Notes under the pieces: model-generated
What the model was told of the DNA's origin: nothing
Database searches by the model: none
What the model saw: the letters and a program-made list of their open reading frames with translations, nothing else
Made by a program: the position numbers and the translations under genes
Source of the DNA: Aureisphaera galaxeae
Lineage (GTDB): Bacteria > Bacteroidota > Bacteroidia > Flavobacteriales > Flavobacteriaceae
Reading direction: 5' to 3'
Assembly (NCBI RefSeq): GCF_028561275.1
Contig: NZ_JAQQTF010000019.1
Span: 310,001-374,000, forward strand
DNA length: 64,000 nt
Part shown: in pieces, positions 25,466-34,346 of the stretch
How positions within the stretch are numbered: position 1 is the first letter of the stretch
How the letters are laid out: every line of letters begins with the position of its first letter

Positions 25466-26614
25466 GTGAAAATCGACTACTCCAACCGAATTTTTGGGCT
25501 CGACGTCATGCGTACGGCCGCCATTCTCTTTGTGGTGTGTTCGCATACCCTTTGGGTATTTCCCGAGGCCCAAGGATCGGCCGTAAGTTTATTACGGCTC
25601 TGCGGAGTTATGGGCGTTGAGATTTTCTTTGTGCTTAGTGGTTTCCTCATCGGGCGTATTCTTTTCAGGATTTTTACCAGCGAAGATTTCAAATTGGCCG
25701 ACCTTAAATATTTCTTGGTGAGGCGTTGGTTCCGCACGCTACCCAATTACTATTTGGTACTGCTCATCAATATTGGACTTTGGATCTACTTCGGAAGGAA
25801 CCTCCCGGAGACTTTGCCATTATATTTCGGTTTCCTGCAAAACTTCAATTTCGGGATGGACATTTTCTTCACCGAATCCTGGAGTTTACCCATTGAAGAG
25901 TTTGCCTATATTTTAGGCCCATTGCTATTTTATTTGGTTTTGTTGCCCAAATGGAAGGTTTCTAAAAAGAAATTGTTCCTGTGGGTTACGGTAGCGATTC
26001 TATTGTTCTTTCTTCTCACCAAATGGGTATATAATTACCAAACAGGCCCTAAATCCCTTGAATATTGGAACATTCACCTTAAGGCCGTTTTATTGTACCG
26101 AATTGATGCTATTTACTACGGCGTTTTAGCCGCTTATATCGCCATGACCCGACCCGAAGGCTGGAAGAAGTTCACATCGCCGGCATTTCTTGGGGGAATC
26201 CTATTATTTGTAGGGGTGCACATGCTCATTGGAGCGTATGACATGAGCCCAGAAACCCATCCTTTCTTTATCAATGTGTTGTATTTGCCGCTCTGTTCTA
26301 TAAGCATTGCCCTGTCATTACCCGTATTGTCACGATTGAAGCGTGCTCCCAAACTTATGCTGAAACCTATAACCTTCATTAGTATTGTTTCCTATTCCAT
26401 GTATCTGCTTCATTATTCCATCATTTTATTCCTATTGAATTACTACGTGGATACTTCAGAAATGTCACTTGTTTTAAAATGGTCCTTTGCCATCGGTTAT
26501 GTGCTTTTTACCATGTTTTTATCCTACCTATTGTACCGTTTTTACGAGAAACCGATGATGGATATACGCGATCGGGACTATTTCCGAAAGAAGTTGGGGC
26601 AAAAGAAATTGTGA
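25466..26614 (+). CDS. membrane acyltransferase (acyltransferase 3 / OafA-like)
   Basis: A 382-residue integral membrane protein with about ten hydrophobic helices. It opens with FGLDVMRTAAILFVVCSHTLW, which holds the conserved early R and the catalytic-type His of acyltransferase 3 enzymes, and VEIFFVLSGFLIG follows as in the family. It would transfer acetyl or other acyl groups to cell-surface glycans. The start is GTG (25466): the next ATG lies inside the first conserved motif and would remove it. A near-consensus -7 box TACCTTCG (25435-25442) precedes it. Confidence 0.88.
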   Translation: MKIDYSNRIFGLDVMRTAAILFVVCSHTLWVFPEAQGSAVSLLRLCGVMGVEIFFVLSGFLIGRILFRIFTSEDFKLADLKYFLVRRWFRTLPNYYLVLLINIGLWIYFGRNLPETLPLYFGFLQNFNFGMDIFFTESWSLPIEEFAYILGPLLFYLVLLPKWKVSKKKLFLWVTVAILLFFLLTKWVYNYQTGPKSLEYWNIHLKAVLLYRIDAIYYGVLAAYIAMTRPEGWKKFTSPAFLGGILLFVGVHMLIGAYDMSPETHPFFINVLYLPLCSISIALSLPVLSRLKRAPKLMLKPITFISIVSYSMYLLHYSIILFLLNYYVDTSEMSLVLKWSFAIGYVLFTMFLSYLLYRFYEKPMMDIRDRDYFRKKLGQKKL

Positions 26615-26616
26615 AG

Positions 26617-26646
26617 TTGATAATTATTCTCATCTAAAATTATCAA
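26617..26646 (+). terminator. weak AT-rich hairpin after the acyltransferase gene
   Basis: TTGATAATT (26617-26625) and AATTATCAA (26638-26646) are perfect 9-nt inverted arms with a 12-nt loop, starting 3 nt after the stop. There is no T-run, so it may protect the mRNA end or be a protein site. Confidence 0.35.
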
Positions 26647-26661
26647 ATAGTTAATTTTGTG

Positions 26662-26689
26662 TATTGAAAAATCAGTTTTATTGAAAAAT
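26662..26689 (+). promoter_or_regulatory. direct repeat upstream of the aconitase promoter
   Basis: TATTGAAAAAT occurs at 26662-26672 and again at 26679-26689, a 17-nt step. It lies 55-82 nt before the -7 box, a plausible activator position. Confidence 0.35.
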
Positions 26690-26743
26690 ATTTATAAAAT
26701 ACCCTAATTCGTTAGATTATTTTTAAATATTTTGGATTTTTTG

Positions 26744-26751
26744 TACTTTTG
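26744..26751 (+). promoter_or_regulatory. -7 box of the aconitase gene
   Basis: TACTTTTG fits TAnnTTTG and lies 33 nt before the start codon. A standard-distance TTG is not visible. Confidence 0.55.
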
Positions 26752-26783
26752 CGCTACTTCAAAAATTAACAAAACAAACGAAT

Positions 26784-29048
26784 ATGGCTTTCGATATCGA
26801 CATGATTAAAAAGGTATATGCCCAAATGCCAGAGCGTGTAAATAAAGCACGTGAAATTGTAGGGCGGCCTTTAACCCTTTCAGAGAAAATATTGTACAAT
26901 CACCTTTGGGACGGAATGCCTACCCAAGCCTTTAACCGCGGGAAGGATTATGTAGATTTTGCTCCCGACCGAGTGGCTTGTCAGGATGCTACCGCTCAGA
27001 TGGCTTTGTTGCAATTTATGCAGGCTGGAAAGCAAAAAGTAGCGGTTCCCACTACTGTGCATTGTGATCACCTGATCCAAGCGAAAGAAGGGGCCGAAAA
27101 GGATTTAAAGAGAGCTAACGATACCAGTAGTGAGGTATTCGATTTCCTAGCCTCTGTTTCCAACAAATACGGAATCGGATTCTGGGAACCCGGAGCAGGG
27201 ATCATTCACCAAGTAGTATTGGAAAACTATGCTTTTCCTGGTGGAATGATGATCGGTACCGATTCTCACACCGTAAATGCCGGTGGATTGGGAATGGTTG
27301 CGATTGGAGTAGGAGGAGCCGATGCGGTAGATGTAATGGCAGGAATGGCTTGGGAATTGAAATTTCCAAAATTGATCGGAGTTAGATTGACCGGAAAACT
27401 AAGTGGATGGACTGCGCCTAAAGACGTAATCTTGAAAGTGGCAGAAATCCTTACCGTAAAAGGAGGAACCGGAGCTATTGTTGAATACTTCGGACCGGGA
27501 GCCCTTTCCATGTCTTGTACAGGAAAAGGAACCATCTGTAATATGGGAGCTGAAATTGGGGCGACCACTTCTACCTTCGGATATGACGAATCTATGGCCC
27601 GTTACCTACGTGCTACCGATCGTGAGGATGTGGCAGAAGCCGCAGATGCAGTAAAAGAGCACCTAACGGCAGACCCTGAAGTATACGCGAACCCAGAACA
27701 ATATTTTGACCAAGTAATCGATATCGATCTTTCCACCTTAATGCCGCATCTTAATGGGCCATTTACGCCCGATTTGGCTACGGAAGTAGGAACCATGTAC
27801 GATAAGGCAGTTGCCAACGAATGGCCATTGACCGTAGAATGGGGATTGATTGGTTCTTGTACCAACTCTTCCTATGAAGATTTATCGAGAGCTTCTTCCA
27901 TTGCCCAGCAGGCCTTGGATAAGGGATTAAAAACCAAAGCAGAATTCGGAATCAACCCTGGAAGTGAGCAAGTACGTTACACCGCAGAGCGTGATGGAAT
28001 TTTACAGGTGTTCGAAGAATTGGATGCTAAAATCTTTACCAACGCCTGTGGTCCTTGTATTGGACAGTGGGCGCGTTATGAAGATCCTAAAAATGCACCT
28101 AAGAATAGTATTGTGCACTCTTTCAATAGAAACTTTGCCAAGCGTGCCGATGGAAATCCAAATACCCACGCCTTTGTTGCCTCTCCAGAATTGACGGCGG
28201 CCATCGCTATTGCGGGGCGTTTGGACTTCAACCCAATTACGGATACCCTTATCAATGAAAATGGAGATGAGGTGAAGTTGGATGAGCCAACAGGATGGGA
28301 ATTACCGCCAAAAGGGTTCGATGTAAAAGAGAACGGATATGTAGAGCCTTTAGCTGATGGAAGTGGGGTAGAAGTAGTGGTAAGCCCAACCAGTGAGCGA
28401 TTGGAATTACTAACTCCTTTCACACCGATTGGAAACAAAATTGAAGGAGCTAAATTATTGATCAAAGCACATGGAAAGTGTACCACCGACCATATTTCTA
28501 TGGCAGGACCATGGTTGCGCTTTAGAGGACATTTGGACAATATCTCCAACAACTGTTTGATTGGTGCCGTGAATGCCTACAATATGAAAACCAACTTCGT
28601 GAAGAATCAGTTGAATGGTGATTACGGAGGAGTACCAGATACACAGCGTGAATATAAGGCTGCTGGAATCCCAACCATCGTGGTAGGGGATCATAATTAC
28701 GGAGAAGGATCTTCCCGTGAGCACGCCGCTATGGAGCCACGTCATTTAGGTGTAGTGGCCGTATTGGTAAAATCTTTTGCCCGTATCCACGAAACCAATT
28801 TGAAGAAACAAGGGATGTTAGGATTGACTTTTGCCAATGAGAGTGATTACGATTTGATTCAGGAGGACGATACCTTCAACTTCTTGGATTTGGATCAGTT
28901 CGCTCCTGGTAAACCATTGACTATTGAAGTAGTACACGCCGATGGTAGCAAAGACACCATCTTGGCAAACCATACCTACAATGATTCTCAGATCGAATGG
29001 TTCGATGAAGGAAGCGCCTTGAACTTGATTAAAAAGCAAAACGCTTAA
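26784..29048 (+). CDS. aconitate hydratase (mitochondrial-type)
   Basis: Converts citrate to isocitrate in the TCA cycle using a 4Fe-4S cluster. At 754 residues it has the length of the mitochondrial-type aconitases common in Bacteroidota. Cluster cysteines lie in [10 protein letters not shown] and [10 protein letters not shown]. The substrate-binding swivel domain at the C-terminus shows [19 protein letters not shown]. The start codon context (AATATGG after an A-rich stretch) is usual for this group. It is monocistronic with a terminator shared with the convergent sugar operon. Confidence 0.97.
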   Translation: MAFDIDMIKKVYAQMPERVNKAREIVGRPLTLSEKILYNHLWDGMPTQAFNRGKDYVDFAPDRVACQDATAQMALLQFMQAGKQKVAVPTTVHCDHLIQAKEGAEKDLKRANDTSSEVFDFLASVSNKYGIGFWEPGAGIIHQVVLENYAFPGGMMIGTDSHTVNAGGLGMVAIGVGGADAVDVMAGMAWELKFPKLIGVRLTGKLSGWTAPKDVILKVAEILTVKGGTGAIVEYFGPGALSMSCTGKGTICNMGAEIGATTSTFGYDESMARYLRATDREDVAEAADAVKEHLTADPEVYANPEQYFDQVIDIDLSTLMPHLNGPFTPDLATEVGTMYDKAVANEWPLTVEWGLIGSCTNSSYEDLSRASSIAQQALDKGLKTKAEFGINPGSEQVRYTAERDGILQVFEELDAKIFTNACGPCIGQWARYEDPKNAPKNSIVHSFNRNFAKRADGNPNTHAFVASPELTAAIAIAGRLDFNPITDTLINENGDEVKLDEPTGWELPPKGFDVKENGYVEPLADGSGVEVVVSPTSERLELLTPFTPIGNKIEGAKLLIKAHGKCTTDHISMAGPWLRFRGHLDNISNNCLIGAVNAYNMKTNFVKNQLNGDYGGVPDTQREYKAAGIPTIVVGDHNYGEGSSREHAAMEPRHLGVVAVLVKSFARIHETNLKKQGMLGLTFANESDYDLIQEDDTFNFLDLDQFAPGKPLTIEVVHADGSKDTILANHTYNDSQIEWFDEGSALNLIKKQNA

Positions 29049-29071
29049 TTGAATAGGTAAAGGTCTAAAAT

Positions 29072-29118
29072 CGGACTTCGAGTGGCCGTGCGAACGTGCG
29101 GATGTATCGAGAAGCCCG
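29072..29118. repeat. composite dispersed hairpin element
   Basis: Outer arms CGGACTTC (29072-29079) and GAAGCCCG (29111-29118) pair with one mismatch and enclose an inner hairpin, CCGTGC-GAAC-GTGCGG (29086-29101). The outer ends (GGACTTCGAG and GTAT-GAGAAG) recur around different inner hairpins at 44603. Confidence 0.6.
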
Positions 29119-29133
29119 ATGAGATCAAAAAAC

Positions 29134-29164
29134 AAAAACTCCTGCAGACCGCAGGAGTTTTTTT
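29134..29164. terminator. bidirectional terminator between aconitase and the sugar operon
   Basis: AACTCCTGC-AGACC-GCAGGAGTT stem with A-run and T-run flanks. The T-run reaches the stop codon of the minus-strand nucleotidyltransferase. Confidence 0.88.
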
Positions 29165-30017
29165 ATGATTCCAGTTTTCCTAAATATTCTTTGAAGGTCT
29201 TAATGTCTTCTTTGGAAGTTAAATCGGGAACGTGTTCGTTTATGGGAATGCCCAAAAAGTTTCCGGGATGCTCCTTGCAGTAATTTAAGATGGCCGTGGG
29301 TAGTTCCTTTTCATTTCGAATGGGATGCGGGGGACAATCCATCAAGTACGAAGTCATAGAAGGGCCATGAAACTTGAAAATATTCATGCTCACCCGTAAG
29401 ATGCCTTGGGCATCACGATATAGTTCCTGTTCTTCTTCCGAAGGTTTTTCAATAATATTCACTAGGTGATTATCCTCGCTCAATAAGGCAAGGGCAAAAC
29501 GCATGATACGTTCTGTAGGGAAATTCAATCCGTCGCGATCATAGGCCATAAAGGCATTATCGCAAGTGGTTTCCTTTAATGCTTTCAAGGCATTTACTGA
29601 ATATAGGTTGTCACAATTGCATACAGTAAAAGCTTCTTCCAGTAAATGGGGATATTGTTCCAGTGCTTGACTCACGGCATCTGCAGTGCCAAAAGGCTTT
29701 TCCCGACCTTCAGAAATGTATTGAACTGCATATCTTAATTGTAACGATCCGAAGGTATTTACGGCTTCACTTCCATATTGTTCTTTAAAACCTTCATGGG
29801 CTTCTCCAACAATAATATAGACGTTTTTATAGCCCGCTTTTTCAGCGTTTTTTAGCAAGAAATCCAGAATGGGACGTTCGTCCTCACCATAGACCATTAA
29901 TGCCTTGCTTTGAGTATTGGCCGCTTTGATTTCGGCTTCGGAAAGGCCCGCTACGTTTATGGATGTCTTCATTCGGGAAGACATTCCACCAGCAAGTATG
30001 ACAAGGTTGGTGTTCAT
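29163..30017 (-). CDS. sugar-phosphate nucleotidyltransferase
   Basis: A 284-residue cytosolic NTP transferase. It opens with LVILAGGMSSRMK, the nucleotide-binding motif of the family (LAGG-x-S-x-R-x8-K with small spacing changes). A metal/substrate region is seen in AFTVCNCDNLYSVNAL. It would join a sugar 1-phosphate to a nucleoside triphosphate. It is the last gene of a three-gene operon and starts directly at the stop of the sugar kinase gene, which fits consecutive steps: the kinase makes the sugar phosphate and this enzyme activates it. Which sugar is not readable. Confidence 0.85.
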   Translation of the reverse strand: MNTNLVILAGGMSSRMKTSINVAGLSEAEIKAANTQSKALMVYGEDERPILDFLLKNAEKAGYKNVYIIVGEAHEGFKEQYGSEAVNTFGSLQLRYAVQYISEGREKPFGTADAVSQALEQYPHLLEEAFTVCNCDNLYSVNALKALKETTCDNAFMAYDRDGLNFPTERIMRFALALLSEDNHLVNIIEKPSEEEQELYRDAQGILRVSMNIFKFHGPSMTSYLMDCPPHPIRNEKELPTAILNYCKEHPGNFLGIPINEHVPDLTSKEDIKTFKEYLGKLES

Positions 30018-31097
30018 TTATTCAATATAAGTTCCTCCACTCACTTTTACCGCATAAGCGTCTTTGGCTCCCGCCCTAAGAATGGCATCAATAACAGCGT
30101 CTTTATTTTCTTCAGAAGTGAGTGCACAGATACAACCACCTCCACCAGAGCCCACAATTTTAGCTCCGAAAGCTTCGGCTTCGAGTGCACCGTCGATCAT
30201 GGCATCGATCTTGGGAACGGTGATCCCCAAAATATCACGTAGTATTTCATGATGATTGGTCATGAGCTTCCCGATCTTGGGAATATCCAATACCTCCTTT
30301 TCAAATTCCTTTAGTGCTTCCTGAGTGATAGAATGATTCTGTATGGCCGCATAAAAATAGGGCCGTAAAGGTTCTTCAATATGTTGGGTCAAGGATTCTA
30401 TCTCAGCATTTGTAACGGAATATAAATCGAAATCCGATACGTTTTCGGCTACTTGGGCGATGGCGTCTTCAGCTTTCGATCGCAGCGAACCCAACACGCC
30501 AATCGTGCTTTTAGTCACTCCAGACTCTCCTATGATCAAGGTGTCCAAACGGTCCCCAATGGTATGATAGGCAAATACATCTCCTGTCTCAATATGGACG
30601 ATATTCCCCAATCCTATAGAATACTGATCCATCTTTCCACCAGGAGAATTGTGCTCGATCACTTCAGCTTCGTAGGCTATTTGGGCAATGAGTTCTTGGG
30701 TAATCGGCCGATCACAACCAAAGGCATGCAATAGGAAATGAACCCAAGCCACTACTACAGCAGAGGAGCTGGAAATGCCTGCATTAATGGGGATAGAGCT
30801 CGTCAGTGTAAGATGATATCCTTTGTTGGGATGGCACCCATATCTGGGCACCACACGCATCACCGCGCCCATATGATCCCCAGCTTCCAGATTTTCAAAA
30901 CGGTCCCCAATGGCAATGGTTCGTTGCTTCCCAATATCGGGCATATGGATTTCGAAAATGTCCTTTCCGTTGGGATGCACTTCTAGCTGTACACTTCTGT
31001 CTATCGCACAAGCAATGACAGGCAATCCCAAATAATCCTGATGATCCCCGAAAAGACAAATACGTCCTGGGGCAATTACGGTAAATTCTTGCTTCAA
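30018..31097 (-). CDS. GHMP-family sugar kinase
   Basis: A 359-residue ATP-dependent small-molecule kinase. All three family motifs are present: motif 1 in APGRICLFGDHQDYLG (galactokinase-like), the ATP loop in PINAGISSSSAVVVAW, and motif 3 in AKIVGSGGGGCICAL. The galactokinase-like N-terminus suggests a hexose, hexosamine or uronate 1-kinase. The apparent start is TTG (31097): the domain begins five residues later, and no ATG or GTG is available between the upstream stop and the motif. It lies 2 nt after the GH109 gene and directly before the nucleotidyltransferase gene. Confidence 0.87.
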   Translation of the reverse strand: MKQEFTVIAPGRICLFGDHQDYLGLPVIACAIDRSVQLEVHPNGKDIFEIHMPDIGKQRTIAIGDRFENLEAGDHMGAVMRVVPRYGCHPNKGYHLTLTSSIPINAGISSSSAVVVAWVHFLLHAFGCDRPITQELIAQIAYEAEVIEHNSPGGKMDQYSIGLGNIVHIETGDVFAYHTIGDRLDTLIIGESGVTKSTIGVLGSLRSKAEDAIAQVAENVSDFDLYSVTNAEIESLTQHIEEPLRPYFYAAIQNHSITQEALKEFEKEVLDIPKIGKLMTNHHEILRDILGITVPKIDAMIDGALEAEAFGAKIVGSGGGGCICALTSEENKDAVIDAILRAGAKDAYAVKVSGGTYIE

Positions 31098-31099
31098 AA

Positions 31100-32458
31100 T
31101 TAGTACGTGTCTTTCATCCAGTTATACGGTTTACGCTTTACCCAGTTCCCTCTGGTGAAATCTGGAAAGTCCTGTACTTCACCACCATTGGCAATAGAAA
31201 CTTCCGATAAAGGGGTAATGGCGCTCCAAGCGGCAGCATCATAGGCATCCATAGGAGGAACTATGTTCTGCTTGGCCGATTCTACAAAGGCTTGAAGAAC
31301 AAAGAAATCCATACCTCCATGGCCAGATCCAGCAGCATAATCGCCAAATCTCTTCCACAACGGGTGATCGTATTGCTCAAGCCATTTGGTGGCTTCATCC
31401 CAATGGTGGGGTTTTTCTACTTTATCTTCAATATATATTCGGTTGCCATCAACTTCCCAAATACCTTCGCTTCCCTGTACACGGAACCCCAGGGAGTAAG
31501 GTCGAGGGGAATTGCAGTCGTGGGTAACGATTATAGTTTCTTCGTTAGAAGTTTCGATCATGGAAGTAATAATGTCCCCTTGTTTGAATTTCAATTTTGC
31601 ATTTGGATGATCTTCTCCGCCGTGTTTCACGATATAGTTATGTAATCCTACACCTTTGCTCGACATGGAAGAAATAGAAACAAATCGATTTCCCCGATTA
31701 ATATCGCATAGGGTAGCAATAGGACCTATACCGTGGGTAGGATATACATCGGCATCCCGCAATAGGGAATGTTGGGTTCTCCAGGCCGATTCGGAAATTC
31801 CCTTTTCTCCGAATTCTACTCCTAGTCCGTAAGCCGTTTTCCCGTCATTCAATTTTACGAAACGGAGATCGTGCTGATACCCACAACGGAAATGCAGCAA
31901 TTCCCCGAATACATTTTGTTTCACCATATTAAGGACGGCCATGACATCTCTTCGGTAGCATACATTTTCCAATATCATAAGGTGTGTGCCTGTCTCTTCA
32001 TGAGTGTTGACCAAGTCCCAGCATTCTTCCATGGTATTGGCCGCGGAGACCTCCAATCCGGCATACTTTCCTGCAAGCATGGCATCTTTTGCCATCCGGG
32101 TATGCCACAACCATGGGGTGGAAATAATCACGGCATCAACATCGTCTAGTGCTAGAAGGTTGCGGTAGTCGTATTCGTCCTTAGCAAATACTTTGGGCTT
32201 TTTGTAGCCGGCCTTGGCGATCATATTGAGAGCGATGACATTTCTTCTGTCATCGATATCACAAATAGCGGTGACATTAATATCATTTCGTAATAATAAA
32301 TTGGACAGGTGATTGGTTCCTCTAAGGCCCACGCCAATAAGGCCTACATTCAGTTTGTCGTTTGCAGATGGGTTGTTTCCTAAGGTAAGATGGGGGGCCA
32401 AGGAAATACCTGTTCCCACCAAGGCGGTTTGTCGTATAAAATTTCTTCTAGAACTCAT
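31100..32458 (-). CDS. GH109-type Gfo/Idh/MocA NAD-dependent glycosidase, Tat-exported
   Basis: A 452-residue enzyme. The N-terminus has a twin-arginine signal (MSSRRNFIRQTALVGTG), then the Rossmann motif GLIGVGLRGTNH. Stretches such as EVSAANTMEECWDLV, LMILENVCYRRDVMAV and YPTHGIGPIA are, as I remember them, typical of family GH109, whose founding members are alpha-N-acetylgalactosaminidases with a bound NAD. I use the ATG at 32458, which creates the Tat signal; an upstream extension lacks one. It leads the kinase and nucleotidyltransferase genes, suggesting release of a sugar in the periplasm followed by phosphorylation and activation inside the cell. The exact sugar is inferred. Confidence 0.85.
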   Translation of the reverse strand: MSSRRNFIRQTALVGTGISLAPHLTLGNNPSANDKLNVGLIGVGLRGTNHLSNLLLRNDINVTAICDIDDRRNVIALNMIAKAGYKKPKVFAKDEYDYRNLLALDDVDAVIISTPWLWHTRMAKDAMLAGKYAGLEVSAANTMEECWDLVNTHEETGTHLMILENVCYRRDVMAVLNMVKQNVFGELLHFRCGYQHDLRFVKLNDGKTAYGLGVEFGEKGISESAWRTQHSLLRDADVYPTHGIGPIATLCDINRGNRFVSISSMSSKGVGLHNYIVKHGGEDHPNAKLKFKQGDIITSMIETSNEETIIVTHDCNSPRPYSLGFRVQGSEGIWEVDGNRIYIEDKVEKPHHWDEATKWLEQYDHPLWKRFGDYAAGSGHGGMDFFVLQAFVESAKQNIVPPMDAYDAAAWSAITPLSEVSIANGGEVQDFPDFTRGNWVKRKPYNWMKDTY

Positions 32459-32551
32459 GGTTTTCGTAATTGGAAATCTAAAAGTAGCACATTTTGATGT
32501 ATAGGCAGAAAGAATGTTTTTAATGGATGTATTAAAATTTTGTGTAAGCCC

Positions 32552-32563
32552 GAAAACGTTTTC
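32552..32563. promoter_or_regulatory. perfect 12-bp palindrome GAAAACGTTTTC
   Basis: Lies in the divergent region between the GH109 operon and the Crp/Fnr gene, 34 nt before the latter's start. Its CG centre and A/T arms resemble LacI-family operators, but no LacI-type gene is in the window. Confidence 0.4.
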
Positions 32564-32596
32564 ACGACACATAGGTTAACTAACAAATCGCGCACC

Positions 32597-33265
32597 ATGA
32601 ATACCTTTTGGTTTTTTGAGGATGTGAATCTCTTCAATATGCTTTGTCCGCATAAGTTTAAGGCGTACAAGGCTACCCATGAATTTAATAAATACAAGAA
32701 ACAGGACTATATCTATTTCGAAGAAGATCAGTCTAATAAGGTCTATCTCATCGAAAAGGGAAAGGTGAAGCTCGGTTATTATACCGAAGGTGGGGAAGAA
32801 GTGGTTAAGGCCATTCTTACCAAAGGCGAATTGTTTGGAGAAAAGGCCATTTTGGGTGAAGACAAACGGGACGAGTTTGCCATGGCCTTAGATAATAGTA
32901 CTTCTATTTGTCCCGTGGGCGTGGATACCATGCATGATCTTATGCGTGATAATAAGACCTTCAGTTTTAGAATTTATAAACTCATTGGGTTCCGAATTAA
33001 AAAATTGGAGCGCAGACTGGAATTGATTTTGTTCAAGGATGCCGAAACTCGGGTAGAGGAATTCCTGAAGGAATTGGCCGAAGACTATGGTTATTGTTGC
33101 CCTAATACTGGGGATACTGTAATTAAGCATCCTTATACCCAAAAGGATATTGCTCGACTCATTGGTACGACACGTCCCACTTTTAACAATATCATGAACC
33201 GTTTTAAGGAAGCCAAAAAGATTGATTTCTCCAGAAATGAAATTAGGCTAAAATTTTCTGCCTAA
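32597..33265 (+). CDS. Crp/Fnr-family transcriptional regulator
   Basis: A 223-residue cytosolic regulator. A cyclic-nucleotide-binding fold covers about residues 20-140 (VYLIEKGKVKLGYYTEGGEEVV, KGELFGEKAIL). The C-terminal winged helix reads YTQKDIARLIGTTRPTFNNIMNRFKEAKKI. No N-terminal Cys cluster for an Fe-S centre is present, so it is not a classical oxygen-sensing Fnr; the ligand is unknown. I start at ATG 32597, where the domain alignment begins. It is divergent from the GH109 operon, and a Crp-like palindrome overlaps its stop codon, just upstream of a lipoprotein promoter. Confidence 0.9.
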   Translation: MNTFWFFEDVNLFNMLCPHKFKAYKATHEFNKYKKQDYIYFEEDQSNKVYLIEKGKVKLGYYTEGGEEVVKAILTKGELFGEKAILGEDKRDEFAMALDNSTSICPVGVDTMHDLMRDNKTFSFRIYKLIGFRIKKLERRLELILFKDAETRVEEFLKELAEDYGYCCPNTGDTVIKHPYTQKDIARLIGTTRPTFNNIMNRFKEAKKIDFSRNEIRLKFSA

Positions 33266-33283
33266 TGTCAACTAGCTGACATT
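33264..33283. promoter_or_regulatory. Crp-like operator AATGTCA-N6-TGACATT
   Basis: Two exact 7-nt inverted half-sites (33264-33270 and 33277-33283) with a 6-nt spacer, the geometry of Crp/Fnr-family sites. It overlaps the stop codon of the regulator gene and ends 20 nt before the -7 box of the next gene, that is across its -33 region. Confidence 0.55.
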
Positions 33284-33302
33284 TCGTGAATATTTCACTG
33301 TT

Positions 33303-33310
33303 TAATTTTG
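33303..33310 (+). promoter_or_regulatory. -7 box of the lipoprotein gene
   Basis: TAATTTTG fits TAnnTTTG, 27 nt before the start codon. The -33 region is occupied by the Crp-like palindrome instead of a TTG. Confidence 0.6.
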
Positions 33311-33337
33311 ACCCTGTAATTAAAAATTAAACAACAA

Positions 33338-34237
33338 ATGAAAAAGATGTTTTTAGGGATCTTATCCCTTGCATTCGTTATCACTTCGTGCAGCAACGAC
33401 GATGATAGCACACCAACCACCTCGAATCTTACACTGAACATAAACGGTTTAGAAGACTTAGGCGCCGACTTCAATTATGAAGGTTGGTTATTGGTAGATG
33501 GAAACCCCGTTTCTACGGGACTTTTCACAGTAGATGCCAACGGGAATTTATCGAGTAGCTCTTTTGAGGTCCCTGCGGAAACGGCTGCGGCAGCAACAAA
33601 ATTTATTTTGACGATTGAGCCCAATCCAGATCCAGATCCGGCCCCTTCGGATCAGAAATTTATTGCAGGTGACTTTAATGGAGATAGTGCTTCTGTATCT
33701 ACTTCGGTAGCTCCTGCCATTGGTAATTTTAGCAACGCTGCTGGAGATTTCTTTTTACGAACTCCTACCGATGAGGCAGCAGGAAGTGGAAATAATGGAA
33801 ATGATCAATACGGCGTATGGTTTGGTCAACCCGGAATGCCTCCTGCAGCCACTTTGGTATTGCCAGAGCTTCCTACGGGATGGATCTATGAAGGTTGGGT
33901 GATTGGAGAATCTGGACCGCTTTCTACAGGAACTTTTGCCAGTATCGATGAAATGGACGACAACGCCGGACTTGCTACGAGCTTTGGTGGGACTGAAAAC
34001 GCTGGGCCACCACTACCAGGAGAGGATTTCTTCAACAATGCTCCATCTGGAGAAACATTTCCTTTAGACATTCGTGGAAGAACCGTGGTGATCACGGTAG
34101 AGCCTGTTCCAGACAACAGCCCAGCACCGTTTACGTTAAAACCTTTGGCGGCGCAAGCAGGAACCGAAACAGCCCCTTCTTTTAATACTTTTGCCCTAAA
34201 TTTGGGAACATTCCCAACGGGAACGGTTACTCGTTAA
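33338..34237 (+). CDS. exported lipoprotein with two anti-sigma-factor-like (RskA C-terminal type) repeats
   Basis: A 299-residue lipoprotein: signal peptide with lipobox and a Cys near residue 19 (VITSC), followed by a low-complexity DDDSTPTTS linker. Two similar halves carry the pattern YEGWLLVDGNPVSTGLF and YEGWVIGESGPLSTGTF, each within a beta-rich domain that recalls the C-terminal domain of anti-sigma-K factors, here without a transmembrane or sigma-binding part. The Pro/Asp-rich linkers suggest exposure on the cell surface. It sits behind the Crp/Fnr regulator with a Crp-like palindrome at its promoter, so it is a likely target of that regulator. Molecular role unknown. Confidence 0.72.
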   Translation: MKKMFLGILSLAFVITSCSNDDDSTPTTSNLTLNINGLEDLGADFNYEGWLLVDGNPVSTGLFTVDANGNLSSSSFEVPAETAAAATKFILTIEPNPDPDPAPSDQKFIAGDFNGDSASVSTSVAPAIGNFSNAAGDFFLRTPTDEAAGSGNNGNDQYGVWFGQPGMPPAATLVLPELPTGWIYEGWVIGESGPLSTGTFASIDEMDDNAGLATSFGGTENAGPPLPGEDFFNNAPSGETFPLDIRGRTVVITVEPVPDNSPAPFTLKPLAAQAGTETAPSFNTFALNLGTFPTGTVTR

Positions 34238-34258
34238 TGTATACTTATGATGTTAATG

Positions 34259-34286
34259 AAATCCCGCCCGTTGGCGGGATTTTTTT
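34259..34286 (+). terminator. terminator of the lipoprotein gene
   Basis: ATCCCGCC-CGTT-GGCGGGAT stem followed by a long T-run, 22 nt after the stop codon. Confidence 0.9.
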
Positions 34287-34346
34287 GATGAAGAATTTAT
34301 TAACTCTTCGGTGTAATTTTCGGGAGTTTTAACCTACTAATCGGGC

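Noticed and set aside
32552-32563. Operator of a LacI regulator in this locus
   Set aside because: No LacI-type gene is in the window, so it is listed only as a palindrome.
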